DNA from: Halarcobacter sp.
GTDB lineage: Bacteria > Campylobacterota > Campylobacteria > Campylobacterales > Arcobacteraceae
Assembly: GCF_963676935.1 (NCBI RefSeq)
Contig: NZ_OY781470.1
Coordinates: forward strand, 434,001-498,000
Reading direction: 5' to 3'
DNA length: 64,000 nt
In this document: piece after piece, positions 45,141-55,037 of the stretch
Layout: every line of letters begins with the position of its first letter
Numbering within the stretch: the first letter of the stretch is position 1
The notes under the pieces: model-generated
What the model was told of the DNA's origin: nothing
Databases searched by the model: none
The model's input: the letters and a program-made list of their open reading frames with translations, nothing else
Program-made: the position numbers and the translations under genes

Positions 45141-46270
45141 TTTACGACATAGCTATTATAGGAGCTGGTGCAAGTGGTTTAATGTTTGCCTCACAAATAA
45201 AAAATAGAAATATTTGTTTAATAGAAAGCAACTCTAAAATAGGACAAAAAATAAAAGTTAGCGGTGGAGCTAAATGCAATATTACAAATGAAAAAGTAAG
45301 TAGTGATAACTATTTAGGGGATAGGAAACTTAGCTCTTTTGTTTTGAAAGAGTTTTCAAATAAAGATCTATTGAATTTTCTAAATAACAACGGTGTATAT
45401 CCCAAAATAAATCCAAAAATAGTAAAAGGTACATATTTTTGTCAATCCTCTCAAGATGTGATAAATATGTTTTCAAAAACAACTAGCCATGTGAAAAAAT
45501 TTTTAAATACAAAAGTTGTTGATGTAGATTTTAATGAAATATTTACTATTAAGACAGATAGTCAAAATATAAAAGCAAAAAAACTTGTAGTTGCAAGTGG
45601 TGGTTTATCCTATGAAGGTTTAGGTGCATCAAGTATTGCTTTTGATATAGCAAAAAAGTTTGGACATACAGTTACAAAATTAAATCCTGCACTTGTAGGA
45701 TTTACAGTACAAAAAGAGCAATTTTGGTTTAAAAAATTAAGTGGTTTATCTATTATGGCAAAAGCAAAAGTTGAAAATAAATCTTTTTATGGTTCTTTAC
45801 TTTTTGCACATAAAGGGTGTTCTGGTCCAATAATTTTAAATAGTTCCTTATATTGGAAAAAAGGAAAAATGAGTTTTGATTTTTTACCAAATAAAAAAAT
45901 AAAAAAACTTTTAACTGGAAATGCCTTGATAAGTTCAAGAATTCCACTTCCTAAAAGATTTATGCAAGAGTTTTTAAACTCAATTAAAGTTGAGGATAAA
46001 CCTTGTAATAAGTTAAATATTGAAGAGTTAAAAAGCCTTGAGACAATACATAACTATGAGTTTTCCCCTGCGGGTAATTTTGGTTATACAAAAGCCGAAG
46101 TTACAAAAGGTGGGATATCTACTGATGAAATAGATTTTCAATCTATGGAAAGTTTAAAACAAAAAGATTTATATTTTTTAGGTGAATGTTTAGATGTTAC
46201 AGGTGAACTTGGAGGTTATAACTTTCAGTTTGCTTTTTCTAGTGCTGTATCTTGTGCAAATAGAATTTAA
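45137..46270 (+). CDS. NAD(P)/FAD-dependent oxidoreductase (HI0933/BaiN-like), non-canonical start
   Basis: The protein needs the dinucleotide fold IIGAGASGLMFAS at its N terminus, which is encoded from about 45155. The first in-frame ATG, TTG or GTG is ATG 45182, which would remove the whole glycine motif. Upstream in frame are only ATA (45137) and GTT (45140), after a good AAGGAAGAG ribosome site at 45127-45135; an in-frame TAA lies at 45122. The rest is typical: KVSGGAKCNITN, VASGGLSYEGLGASS, HKGCSGPIILNSS and the FLGECLDVTGELGGYNFQFAF end. Translation is probably coupled to the kinase gene, which ends at 45140. The start is given as 45137 and is uncertain. Confidence 0.8.
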   Translation: MVYDIAIIGAGASGLMFASQIKNRNICLIESNSKIGQKIKVSGGAKCNITNEKVSSDNYLGDRKLSSFVLKEFSNKDLLNFLNNNGVYPKINPKIVKGTYFCQSSQDVINMFSKTTSHVKKFLNTKVVDVDFNEIFTIKTDSQNIKAKKLVVASGGLSYEGLGASSIAFDIAKKFGHTVTKLNPALVGFTVQKEQFWFKKLSGLSIMAKAKVENKSFYGSLLFAHKGCSGPIILNSSLYWKKGKMSFDFLPNKKIKKLLTGNALISSRIPLPKRFMQEFLNSIKVEDKPCNKLNIEELKSLETIHNYEFSPAGNFGYTKAEVTKGGISTDEIDFQSMESLKQKDLYFLGECLDVTGELGGYNFQFAFSSAVSCANRI

Positions 46271-46273
46271 TAT

Positions 46274-46300
46274 AAGTTAGTAACTTTTTGTTACTAACTT
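46274..46300. terminator. Bidirectional hairpin between oxidoreductase and BCCT genes
   Basis: The perfect 11-bp stem AAGTTAGTAAC (46274-46284) and GTTACTAACTT (46290-46300) surrounds TTTTT. It covers the stop codon of the minus-strand transporter and follows the oxidoreductase stop by three bases. Confidence 0.7.
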
Positions 46301-48267
46301 AATAAATGGATAAAGTGCATATGTTTTTGATAATGGTCAACTATATCATTTCTAATTCCATCTTTTGACCATCCCATAATATCGTAATCTTGTCCACCTT
46401 CAATTAGGTGTACAACTGCACAATAATATAGTTCTTCTTCGCTTCTTTCATTATCATCTTTTTCATCAACTGCAAAACTTGGTTTAACTCTAGGTACAAG
46501 TTTAACTTTATAAATAAAGTTTTTGTTTTCTCCAAAGTTTCCTTCTTCTCCAAGAAAGACAGTTAGAGATATCCCCTCATCACTTTCATTTATAGAAACA
46601 TCTAATTCATGTTTTTTTAACTCTTCAGCAACATCAGTAATAGCAGGAGATGCAATTTTTTGAATAAACCTTTTTACATTGTTTTTAGATGGGAAATCAA
46701 TTATATTACTTAACCTTGCATCCCAATCAGCAGTATTACTTGTAGTTGTGATTTGAGTTGGACTATATAATAAACTCTCTTTTTTTGCTATATCTACTCT
46801 TAAGGCTTTCATTAAACCATAGCAGGCAATTAATAAGACAATGGAAAAGGGCAGGGCACTAGCAATAGTCATTGTTTGTAAAGCACTTAATCCACCAACT
46901 AAAATTAATATAGAGGCAATTACCCCTTCTCCTACAGCCCAATAAACCCTTTGCCAAATAGGTGTCTTATCATTTCCATTTGAACAAAGCATATCAATAA
47001 CCATAGAACCTGAGTCTGATGATGTTACGAAAAATACAATTACCATAACTGTTGCCACAATTGAAGTTAAACCACTAAAACTAAAGTGCTCTAAAAATGC
47101 AAATATTGCTACAGGTACATTATTTTTAACAATTTCTCCAAAGGCAACGAATCCGTCATCTAAAATTAGACTAATAGCTGAGTTACCAAAAAAAGTCATC
47201 CACATCAAAGTAAATCCTGTTGGAACAAGAAGAACACCAAGTGTGAATTCTCTAATTGTTCTACCCCTAGAAATTCTTGCAATAAATAAACCAACAAATG
47301 GTGACCAAGATATCCACCATGCCCAATAGAGAATAGTCCAACCACCTATCCAATCTGTTTTTTGATAAGCAAAAAGATTAAAGGTACTTTTTAATAAGTT
47401 TGAAGCATAATCCCCAACATTTTGTACATATGCTTGAAGTAAGAAAATAGTATTTCCTGCAACTAAAACAAAAAGTAAAAGTAACACGGCCAATACAAGA
47501 TTTATCTCTGATAAAATTTTGATACCTTTATCAAGTCCTGTTGTTACTGAAAGTGTAGCTAGAGCAGTTATTCCAATAATCAAAATAACTTGTGAAGTGG
47601 GACTTACTGGTATATCCCATAAATAGTTAAGTCCTGTATTTACTTGAAGAACACCATAACCTAAAGATGTGGCAACCCCAAATAAAGTACCAATAACTGC
47701 AAAAATATCAACAGCATGTCCAATAGGTCCATATATTTTATCTCCAATTAAAGGATAAAGTGCCGATCTTAATGTTAAAGGTAAGTTATGTCTATAACTA
47801 AAAAATGCTAAGATAATTGCAACAATTGCATATATTGCCCAAGCATGAAGTCCCCAGTGAAAAAATGTGATTCTCAAAGCTTCTTTTGCAGCCTCAATTG
47901 TACTTCCTTCTCCCACAGGTGGGTTTAAAAAATGCATTACTGGTTCAGCAACACCAAAAAACATAAGACCAATACCCATCCCTGCTGAAAAAAGCATAGC
48001 AAACCATGAAAGATATGAATAATCTGCTGTAGAATGATCAGGACCTAATTTAATATCACCGTATTTTGATAATGCCAAGTAAAATACAGTGATTAAAATA
48101 ATAGCTACAGTTAGAACATAAAACCAACTTCCATTTTGTACAATTACATTTTGTAAGTTTTTGAAAAATGAATCTGCAAATTTTGGAAAAATTGAAGCAA
48201 ATAATGCTAATAAAGCAATTATTCCAGATGATGTAAAAAAAACATGTTTATTTAATTTTGAGTTCAA
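46294..48267 (-). CDS. BCCT family betaine/choline-type transporter
   Basis: The 657-residue inner-membrane protein has twelve predicted segments. It carries BCCT signatures: MLFSAGMGIGLMFFGVAEP and the aromatic ligand box GGWTILYWAWWISWSP, followed by GLFIARISRGRTIREF. The C-terminal tail of about 140 residues is hydrophilic, as in osmosensing family members, though it differs in sequence from BetP. It would import compatible solutes such as glycine betaine or choline. It stands alone, with a 262-base AT-rich gap upstream that holds no other feature I can define. Confidence 0.92.
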   Translation of the reverse strand: MNSKLNKHVFFTSSGIIALLALFASIFPKFADSFFKNLQNVIVQNGSWFYVLTVAIILITVFYLALSKYGDIKLGPDHSTADYSYLSWFAMLFSAGMGIGLMFFGVAEPVMHFLNPPVGEGSTIEAAKEALRITFFHWGLHAWAIYAIVAIILAFFSYRHNLPLTLRSALYPLIGDKIYGPIGHAVDIFAVIGTLFGVATSLGYGVLQVNTGLNYLWDIPVSPTSQVILIIGITALATLSVTTGLDKGIKILSEINLVLAVLLLLFVLVAGNTIFLLQAYVQNVGDYASNLLKSTFNLFAYQKTDWIGGWTILYWAWWISWSPFVGLFIARISRGRTIREFTLGVLLVPTGFTLMWMTFFGNSAISLILDDGFVAFGEIVKNNVPVAIFAFLEHFSFSGLTSIVATVMVIVFFVTSSDSGSMVIDMLCSNGNDKTPIWQRVYWAVGEGVIASILILVGGLSALQTMTIASALPFSIVLLIACYGLMKALRVDIAKKESLLYSPTQITTTSNTADWDARLSNIIDFPSKNNVKRFIQKIASPAITDVAEELKKHELDVSINESDEGISLTVFLGEEGNFGENKNFIYKVKLVPRVKPSFAVDEKDDNERSEEELYYCAVVHLIEGGQDYDIMGWSKDGIRNDIVDHYQKHMHFIHLLS

Positions 48268-48529
48268 GAAAATCCTTTTGTTTAATAAAAAATAAAAAGT
48301 AAACTATATTTTACAGTTTTATTCTTAATATAAATTACTTTAAAGCTATATTTAAGATTATATTTATTTAGAAAAAAAATTAAAATCATTTATTATTTTT
48401 GGATATATAAAGCTAAAATGTTGAAGTAATAATATTATAAATGTTTAATAAATTATAAAAATAATATTGCAAAATGAATATAAAAAAGTTATAATATTAA
48501 ATTATAAAACAAACTAAAGGCTGAGTTTA

Positions 48530-49933
48530 ATGTTTTTTTCAGGTTCTAAAGTAAAAGAGGAAGAGAATCTCCAATTAAAAAATGAGATAGAAAGGTTAAA
48601 AGAACAACTACAACAAAAAGATCAAAAGATTGAATCTTTACAAGAAGAGTTAAAAAGTTCAATATCAAGTGATGAATTAAATAAAATAAAAGAAGAACTT
48701 GATATTTATGTTCAAATGGCAGGCTTCTCTCAAAGCGAAGGTTTAATAGTATTTGGAAAAAATGATGAAGTTTTTTTTAGAAATAAAAATACTATTGAAC
48801 ATGGGGTAGATGAAAAAATTGTATTAAATGCAGTTAAAGAATCTTCAGATCGAGTTATCTTAAATGATTGTGAAGCTTCCGTAGCAATTAAACAATTTAA
48901 TGACTACACAATTGTATCGTTAAAACAAACTTCAATTCATGATAAAAAAGATGGCGGTTTATTGGAAAGACACAATAAAAATATGACTAACTCTTTATCT
49001 TCTACACAAAATACATATTTGAGTTTATTAGATGAATTGAAATCAATGATGACAGAATCTAAAGATACAGCTGATGGTTCTACAAAAGGGTTAAATCTTA
49101 CTAATAATATTGTTCAAGATACTGAAAAATTACACAGTGAAATTGAAACTGAACATGAAGTTGTTAGTTCTTTAGTTTCAAAAAGTAAAGATATTTCAGA
49201 TGTTATTAATATTATTCAAGAAATAGCATTTCAAACAAATATTCTTTCACTTAATGCAGCAGTTGAAGCTGCAACTGCTGGTGAAGCAGGAAAAGGTTTT
49301 GCAGTAGTTGCACAAGAAGTGAGAAATCTCGCAAATAGATCAGCAGAAGCTGCAACTCAAATAAAAAATGTAGTAGATTCAATCCAAATGGAAACAGGAA
49401 GAATTAAAAAGAGTTCTGAAAGTGTTGCTGTTGTAGTAAATGAAACTAAAGATAGAGTTTTGGTTTTAAGTGAATTAATGAATAGTTTCCAAAGAAATGC
49501 TAACAGAGCTGTTTATGAAGTTGAAAGTATTTCTAATAAAATATTTATAAACTTAGCTAAATTAGACCATGTAATATATAAAAATAATTTATATCAATTA
49601 ATATTTGGTGGAGAACATAACTTTAATCCTGTTGACCACCATAATTGTAGACTTGGTAAATGGTATGAAACTGGATTAGGTAAAGAAGAGTTTAGTATGG
49701 TTCCTTCATATAAACATCTTGAAAAACACCATTCAATTGTACATGATGAAGCTAATTCATTAGCTAAAGAGTGTTCTGGACATTCTGTTTCATGCTCTAA
49801 ACAATTGATTGAAACAAAAATAGAGTTCGTTGAAGATTCAAGTGAGCAAGTATTTATTTATTTAGACAGAATTTTAGAAGAGAAAAATAATTTGATTATG
49901 AAAGAAGCTGCATCTAAGCTTTTTGATGAATAA
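48530..49933 (+). CDS. Soluble methyl-accepting chemotaxis protein with CZB zinc domain
   Basis: The 467-residue protein has no membrane segment. An N-terminal coiled coil (about 8-62) is followed by a small PAS-like region. The MCP signalling hairpin has [35 protein letters not shown]-terminal CZB domain has [14 protein letters not shown] and HSIVHDEA, whose His/Cys residues bind zinc. It resembles the cytoplasmic TlpD-type receptors of Helicobacter that sense oxidants or hypochlorous acid through zinc-thiolate chemistry. It is followed, 11 bases later, by a receiver gene and two kinases. Confidence 0.9.
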   Translation: MFFSGSKVKEEENLQLKNEIERLKEQLQQKDQKIESLQEELKSSISSDELNKIKEELDIYVQMAGFSQSEGLIVFGKNDEVFFRNKNTIEHGVDEKIVLNAVKESSDRVILNDCEASVAIKQFNDYTIVSLKQTSIHDKKDGGLLERHNKNMTNSLSSTQNTYLSLLDELKSMMTESKDTADGSTKGLNLTNNIVQDTEKLHSEIETEHEVVSSLVSKSKDISDVINIIQEIAFQTNILSLNAAVEAATAGEAGKGFAVVAQEVRNLANRSAEAATQIKNVVDSIQMETGRIKKSSESVAVVVNETKDRVLVLSELMNSFQRNANRAVYEVESISNKIFINLAKLDHVIYKNNLYQLIFGGEHNFNPVDHHNCRLGKWYETGLGKEEFSMVPSYKHLEKHHSIVHDEANSLAKECSGHSVSCSKQLIETKIEFVEDSSEQVFIYLDRILEEKNNLIMKEAASKLFDE

Positions 49934-49944
49934 ATGGAGAAAAA

Positions 49945-50322
49945 ATGAGTGATAAAATTTATGAAATAGCAGTTGTTGATGATGAAACTGAAATTTTAGG
50001 TATGATACAAAAATATTTAGGAAAAGTGGGAAAATATAAAGTAACAACATTTTCAAACCCTGTTGTAGCAGTTGATTCTGTAGAAAAAGGTAAATATGAT
50101 TTAATTCTTTTAGATATTATGATGCCACAAATGACTGGATTAGAAGCTTTGGAAAAAATTATTGAAAAAAATCCTTCTCAGAAAGTTTGTATGATGACTG
50201 CATATTCTACATTAGATAAAGTTTTAAAATCTCATAAAGAGGGTGCAACAAATTATGTAATGAAACCTTTTTCTTCTTTGCAAGCGTTAGAAACAAAGAT
50301 TAAAAATATATTAGATTCTTAA
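49945..50322 (+). CDS. Single-domain response regulator (CheY-like)
   Basis: The 125-residue receiver has an acidic pocket (DDE at 12-14), phospho-Asp57 in LILLDIMMP, and the Lys in VMKPF. It has no output domain. It sits between the CZB chemoreceptor and two sensor kinases, so it may be their output, or a phosphate sink. A GGAGAAAAA ribosome site precedes the ATG. Confidence 0.9.
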   Translation: MSDKIYEIAVVDDETEILGMIQKYLGKVGKYKVTTFSNPVVAVDSVEKGKYDLILLDIMMPQMTGLEALEKIIEKNPSQKVCMMTAYSTLDKVLKSHKEGATNYVMKPFSSLQALETKIKNILDS

Positions 50323-50326
50323 ACTT

Positions 50327-52480
50327 ATGTATTTTAAGAGATTATTAAATTGGTATATTCTCTTAGCTGTTGTTTTAGTTGTAATTATTGTAGTATTTTT
50401 TAAGACTTTTGAAAATAAAGAAAAAAATTTAGTTTTAAAAAATACAACTTTAAAGCTTGATAATATTTACCAAAAATACCTACAAAATATGAAAGAGTAT
50501 AATGAAATACTCTTTTTTAATCACATTATTAGTAATAGTAAGTTAAATAATTTACTAGTAAAAGATGATAATAAGTCTCTAGAAGATATTAATTTTATTA
50601 AAAATAGTCTAAATGATTTATCAAGATTTTTTAAAACTTATAATATTGATGAAATATCTATTTATTCAAAAAATTTTAAACCTATTTATAGTAGTAAATA
50701 TAAGATTGAAAAAATAGATTTAACAGATTCATATAAAAAAATTTTTAAAGATATTGTTAAAAATAAAAAAGATATATCATCTATTGTAGTTTCAAATGCA
50801 AGTGTTTCATTAAAAATATTTAAACCCTTACTTGATGAAAACCATTCTCTTCGAGGTATTTTTGAAACTTCAATTGATTTATCTAAATTTTCCCATAAAA
50901 TATTTATAAATGAAGATATAAATGTAAAATATATCTTTAAAAAATCTATTTTAGAAAAATATTTAGATGCAAAATTTTTAGAAAATTATTTACCATATAG
51001 TTATGATAAAAACTATCTTTACAAAAAATCATTTTTTGGTAGTAGAAACACTAATAATTTAGATAAAAGTGAAATTGAGGCTAATCTAAACAAAGAAATT
51101 AGATTTAATTTAATTTCAATAAAAAATAATCAAACATATTTAAATAGTTTTATTCCAATCTCTAAATATTTTTCAGATGAAAAAATAGGATATATTGTTT
51201 TTACTACTAAATTTTTTAATTATTCAGAAATCTTATACAAATACAATTTATTAATGTTATTTACAATTTTTTCTCTATTATTTATTTTTATTGTATTTGA
51301 TCAATACAATAGAAGAAAAAAACTTTTTTATAAACTACAATTAAAACTAAATAGCATAACAAAAAGTATTGATAAGTATGTAATCTTTGTTGAAACAGAC
51401 ATAGAAGGTATAATTACTTATTGTTCACAAGCTTTTTGTGATATTAGTGGATATAAAAAAAATGAAATAATTGGAAGACCTATGAGTATTGTTAGAAATC
51501 CAGATATCTCAAAGAAGTTTTTTGAAAGTATGTGGGAGAAAATATCTCAGGGCAAAACTTGGGAAGGTGAAATTAAAAATTTAGATAAAAATGGAAATTC
51601 TTATTGGGAGAAAGGTGTTATCTCTCCTATATATTCTTTTAATAAAAAAATTATAGGTTATAGAGCAATTAAAGTAAATATTACTGATGAGAAACAATTA
51701 CAAAAAGTAAACAGTTTATTAAAAAAAGAGTTGTTTTTTAAATTAAATGAGATAAAAACAATTGACCAATTAAAAGTTGATGAATCTAAAATTAAATTGA
51801 TGAGTCAAATACTAGATACTTTTTCAAGTGAGTGGAAAAAACCTATATCAAATATAAGTTCAAACCTATTGGAGTTTGAAAATAGAGTTGATACAGCAAG
51901 ATATACAAAAAATGATTTGAAAGAGTTTATATTAAATCAAAAAGAAGAGATCAAATATTTATCAATAAACCTAAATGAGTTTAGAAAGTTATTTATAGAT
52001 AGTGATAAAAATGATAAATATAACATATATGAGGTTATTAAATCTGCAATAGATTCTTTTAGTGATGAAAATATTGTTTTTGAATTTAAAGGGGATGATT
52101 CTATAGAAAACTATGGTGTTTTTTATGATTTAAAAAAAGTTGTATCGGGAATTGTTATAAACTCAATTGATGCTTTCAAAAGTAAAAAGATTGAAGATAA
52201 AAAAATAACTATTCAATTAATAGAAGGGGAAGATACAGCCACACTAAAAATATCAGATAATGCAGGTGGAATTCCAAAAGAGATACTTCCAAAGATATTT
52301 GATTATAACTTTAGTACAAAATATCATACTAAAGTTGAAGGCTTACCTTTATATCTTGCAAAACTTATTATAGAAAAATCTGATGGAAAGATGTGGGTTG
52401 AAAATATAGAAAATGGATGTTGTTTTTTTATAGAGTTAAAAATAAAAGATAAAAGAAGTGAAAAAAGAGAATTTATATGA
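50327..52480 (+). CDS. Membrane PAS sensor kinase lacking the phospho-accepting His
   Basis: The 717-residue protein has an N-terminal membrane segment (8-27), a periplasmic Cache-like sensor (about 28-305) and a second segment. A PAS domain follows (ITYCSQAFCDISGY, MSIVRNPDIS, WEGEIKNLDKNG). The kinase region aligns with the HQWRQP-type H box of related kinases, but reads SSEWKKP, so the His position is S501. The ATPase N box (INSIDAF) and G1 box (DNAGGIPKE) are present; the later G2 region is altered (VEGLPLYLAK). It is probably a pseudokinase or acts through the neighbouring kinase, with which it overlaps by four bases. Confidence 0.85.
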   Translation: MYFKRLLNWYILLAVVLVVIIVVFFKTFENKEKNLVLKNTTLKLDNIYQKYLQNMKEYNEILFFNHIISNSKLNNLLVKDDNKSLEDINFIKNSLNDLSRFFKTYNIDEISIYSKNFKPIYSSKYKIEKIDLTDSYKKIFKDIVKNKKDISSIVVSNASVSLKIFKPLLDENHSLRGIFETSIDLSKFSHKIFINEDINVKYIFKKSILEKYLDAKFLENYLPYSYDKNYLYKKSFFGSRNTNNLDKSEIEANLNKEIRFNLISIKNNQTYLNSFIPISKYFSDEKIGYIVFTTKFFNYSEILYKYNLLMLFTIFSLLFIFIVFDQYNRRKKLFYKLQLKLNSITKSIDKYVIFVETDIEGIITYCSQAFCDISGYKKNEIIGRPMSIVRNPDISKKFFESMWEKISQGKTWEGEIKNLDKNGNSYWEKGVISPIYSFNKKIIGYRAIKVNITDEKQLQKVNSLLKKELFFKLNEIKTIDQLKVDESKIKLMSQILDTFSSEWKKPISNISSNLLEFENRVDTARYTKNDLKEFILNQKEEIKYLSINLNEFRKLFIDSDKNDKYNIYEVIKSAIDSFSDENIVFEFKGDDSIENYGVFYDLKKVVSGIVINSIDAFKSKKIEDKKITIQLIEGEDTATLKISDNAGGIPKEILPKIFDYNFSTKYHTKVEGLPLYLAKLIIEKSDGKMWVENIENGCCFFIELKIKDKRSEKREFI

Positions 52481-54972
52481 AATTAAAATTTTCTACAAAA
52501 CTATTTTTTACCTTTTTATTGTTTGGTACCATAATATTACTATTTTTAGGATATTTTGAATATAAAATTATAGAAGAAAAAGTTAAAGAAAATAGTATAA
52601 AAACTTTTTCTTCAAATATTGATGCCATAAAAATAAAAATAAAAAAAATAAAAAAAGAAAATAAAAATATTATAAACTCGATTGAAAGATTAAATTCAAT
52701 AGAAAATATGAGTAATTCGAAACTTTTAGATTACTTAAAAACTATTATAGATTCTCACATGAATATCTTAGAGATTTCAATTTTGGATAAAAACTATAAA
52801 GTTTTATTAAATGCTACAAAAGATAATAAGTTTGAAGATAAAGATTACTATAAATATTTATCCTCTATAGATAAAAATGAAACTTATTTTAGTAATATTG
52901 ATTTAAAAACTACCAATAAAGATATTGTATATCCCTTAGTTCATAGCCTGAAAATTGCAAAAAAGGTAGATGGTTATATTATATTTTTAGAGATAAATAT
53001 TAATGATTTAATAAATTCTTTAAAAAAATTTTCATATGTTATTGACAAAAATAACCAAATCATTTTTGATAAAACAAATAAATATACTTGGTCTAAGTAT
53101 TATTATCCAAATATAAATTTAAAAGATAATCTTACATTTCTAAATGAGATAGTTTATAAAAAAGAACTCGTTTTTCAAAATAATTATATATATAAATTTG
53201 TTGATATAGATAAAAATAATTATTTAATTTTTTTAAATAGTTTTGAAAATCTAAATCTAAATGAATTTATTGATTTATACTTATACGAAATTTTAATTGT
53301 ATCTATATTAACTCTAATTATATCATTGGTTTTATCTTTACTGTTAACTGTTCCTATTTCAAATATAAATGAAAAACTACTGATAGAAAAAGATTCTTTA
53401 TATAATTCAATCAAAAAGAAAACTCTCGAATTAGATGAGAGTTTAGAGATAATTGATAAGCATATAATGTTTTTAAAGATGAGTAAAAAACATATAATTG
53501 AAGATGTTAGTTCATATTTTTGTGAAATTTATGGGTATCAAAAAGAGGAACTTTTAGGTCAACATTATTCTATCCTTTATTCAAAAGATAGATATAAACA
53601 AATCAAAAAAGAGGTTTTTGATAAATTACCTGAAACAAAGGAATGGAGAGGTGAAGTTTTAGCTAAGAAAAAAGATGGGGAAGAGTATTGGGTTGAATCA
53701 TATATAAAAACTGATTATGAAGGAACAAAACTTAAATCATACACAATTATTAGAAAAGATATTAGTGATAATAAAAAAGTTGAGAAACTATATGAAGATT
53801 TATATTATCAAATTGAACAATTGAATGTAATATTTCAAAATGTATATAGTGGTATTAGTTTAATAGATTTAGAAGGAAATATCAAAAAATCAAATTTGGC
53901 ATTTTGTAATATGCTTGGATATAAAAATGATGAAATCACTTCAATAAATATTTTTGATTTAATAAATACTAATAATAAAAATTTATTAGAAAAAATATTA
54001 AAAGATTTAAAGGATTTTGGTTCTATATCAGATATGGAATTCATATTTATTACAAAAAACGAAGGTGAAATATATTTAAATCTTTCTTTGAAAATACTTC
54101 CAGATAGATCTAATGTAGTAGTTGTTTTTAATTCATTAGAGGATAAAAGAAAGCTTCAAGAGTTAAATCAAAATCTTGAGCAAAGAGTATATGAGGAAGT
54201 TAAGAAAAATATTCAAAAAGATAAAGCTCACCAAGAAGAAAGATTAAAAAATGTAAAGCTTACTTCTATTGGAACTTTAGCAGCAGGTATAACTCATGAA
54301 ATAAATACTCCACTTACATATTTAAAAGGTAATTTTGAAATGTTACAAATGGATATTGATGATGTAGATGATGAGAATTTAAAAAATGAAATGATTGAGA
54401 GTTGTACAAAAATTTCAGATGCAATATCAAGAATATCAGTGATTGTTGAATCTATGAGAGAGATGTCCCAAACCTCTTCAGAAATAAAAGAAAAAACAAA
54501 TGTATTTTCTACTTTGGTTACTTCTTTAACTATGGCATACAATGTTTCTAAACAGATTTCAAGAATATATTTAAATGATAATGAGTTTAAACTTACAAAT
54601 ATAAAAAAAGATGAGATGCAGTTTTTTGCAAAAATTCAAAAACAAAGACTTGAACAAGTATGGATTATTATTATAAATAATGCTTTAGATGAATTAAAAA
54701 AGATAGAAAGTTATGAAAATAGAAGATTAGATATAAGAATATATGAAGAAGATGATTTTATTATCACTAAATTTATAGATAATGCAGGTGGAATAAAAAA
54801 AGAAATATTAGCCAAAATATTTGAACCTTTTATAAGCTCAAAAGAACACAGTGGAATGGGTATAGGACTTAATATTGCAAAAAAAATAGTTGATGAGCAA
54901 GAAGGTATAATGGAAGCATATAATCAAGATGATGGTGCAGTATTTGAAATCAAACTTCAAAAAGCTAAATGA
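52477..54972 (+). CDS. Membrane Cache-PAS-PAS sensor histidine kinase
   Basis: The 831-residue protein has two membrane segments (8-28 and about 265-292) flanking a periplasmic Cache-type sensor. Two PAS domains follow (YFCEIYGYQKEELLGQHYS, then LAFCNMLGYKNDEITS) with a PAC-like end WRGEVLAKKKDGEEYWVE. A coiled coil leads to HisKA with GITHEINTPLTYLKGN (H607), and the ATPase has NNALDEL, DNAGGI and GMGIGLNIAK. It is an intact kinase, unlike the previous one. The two probably form a heteromeric sensor that acts on the single-domain receiver at 49945. Confidence 0.9.
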   Translation: MKLKFSTKLFFTFLLFGTIILLFLGYFEYKIIEEKVKENSIKTFSSNIDAIKIKIKKIKKENKNIINSIERLNSIENMSNSKLLDYLKTIIDSHMNILEISILDKNYKVLLNATKDNKFEDKDYYKYLSSIDKNETYFSNIDLKTTNKDIVYPLVHSLKIAKKVDGYIIFLEININDLINSLKKFSYVIDKNNQIIFDKTNKYTWSKYYYPNINLKDNLTFLNEIVYKKELVFQNNYIYKFVDIDKNNYLIFLNSFENLNLNEFIDLYLYEILIVSILTLIISLVLSLLLTVPISNINEKLLIEKDSLYNSIKKKTLELDESLEIIDKHIMFLKMSKKHIIEDVSSYFCEIYGYQKEELLGQHYSILYSKDRYKQIKKEVFDKLPETKEWRGEVLAKKKDGEEYWVESYIKTDYEGTKLKSYTIIRKDISDNKKVEKLYEDLYYQIEQLNVIFQNVYSGISLIDLEGNIKKSNLAFCNMLGYKNDEITSINIFDLINTNNKNLLEKILKDLKDFGSISDMEFIFITKNEGEIYLNLSLKILPDRSNVVVVFNSLEDKRKLQELNQNLEQRVYEEVKKNIQKDKAHQEERLKNVKLTSIGTLAAGITHEINTPLTYLKGNFEMLQMDIDDVDDENLKNEMIESCTKISDAISRISVIVESMREMSQTSSEIKEKTNVFSTLVTSLTMAYNVSKQISRIYLNDNEFKLTNIKKDEMQFFAKIQKQRLEQVWIIIINNALDELKKIESYENRRLDIRIYEEDDFIITKFIDNAGGIKKEILAKIFEPFISSKEHSGMGIGLNIAKKIVDEQEGIMEAYNQDDGAVFEIKLQKAK

Positions 54973-55037
54973 TAAAAGAAAGTGAAAACTAATACTAGTC
55001 TCGATACAATTTCACAATTTATATTATAGGGTAGATT

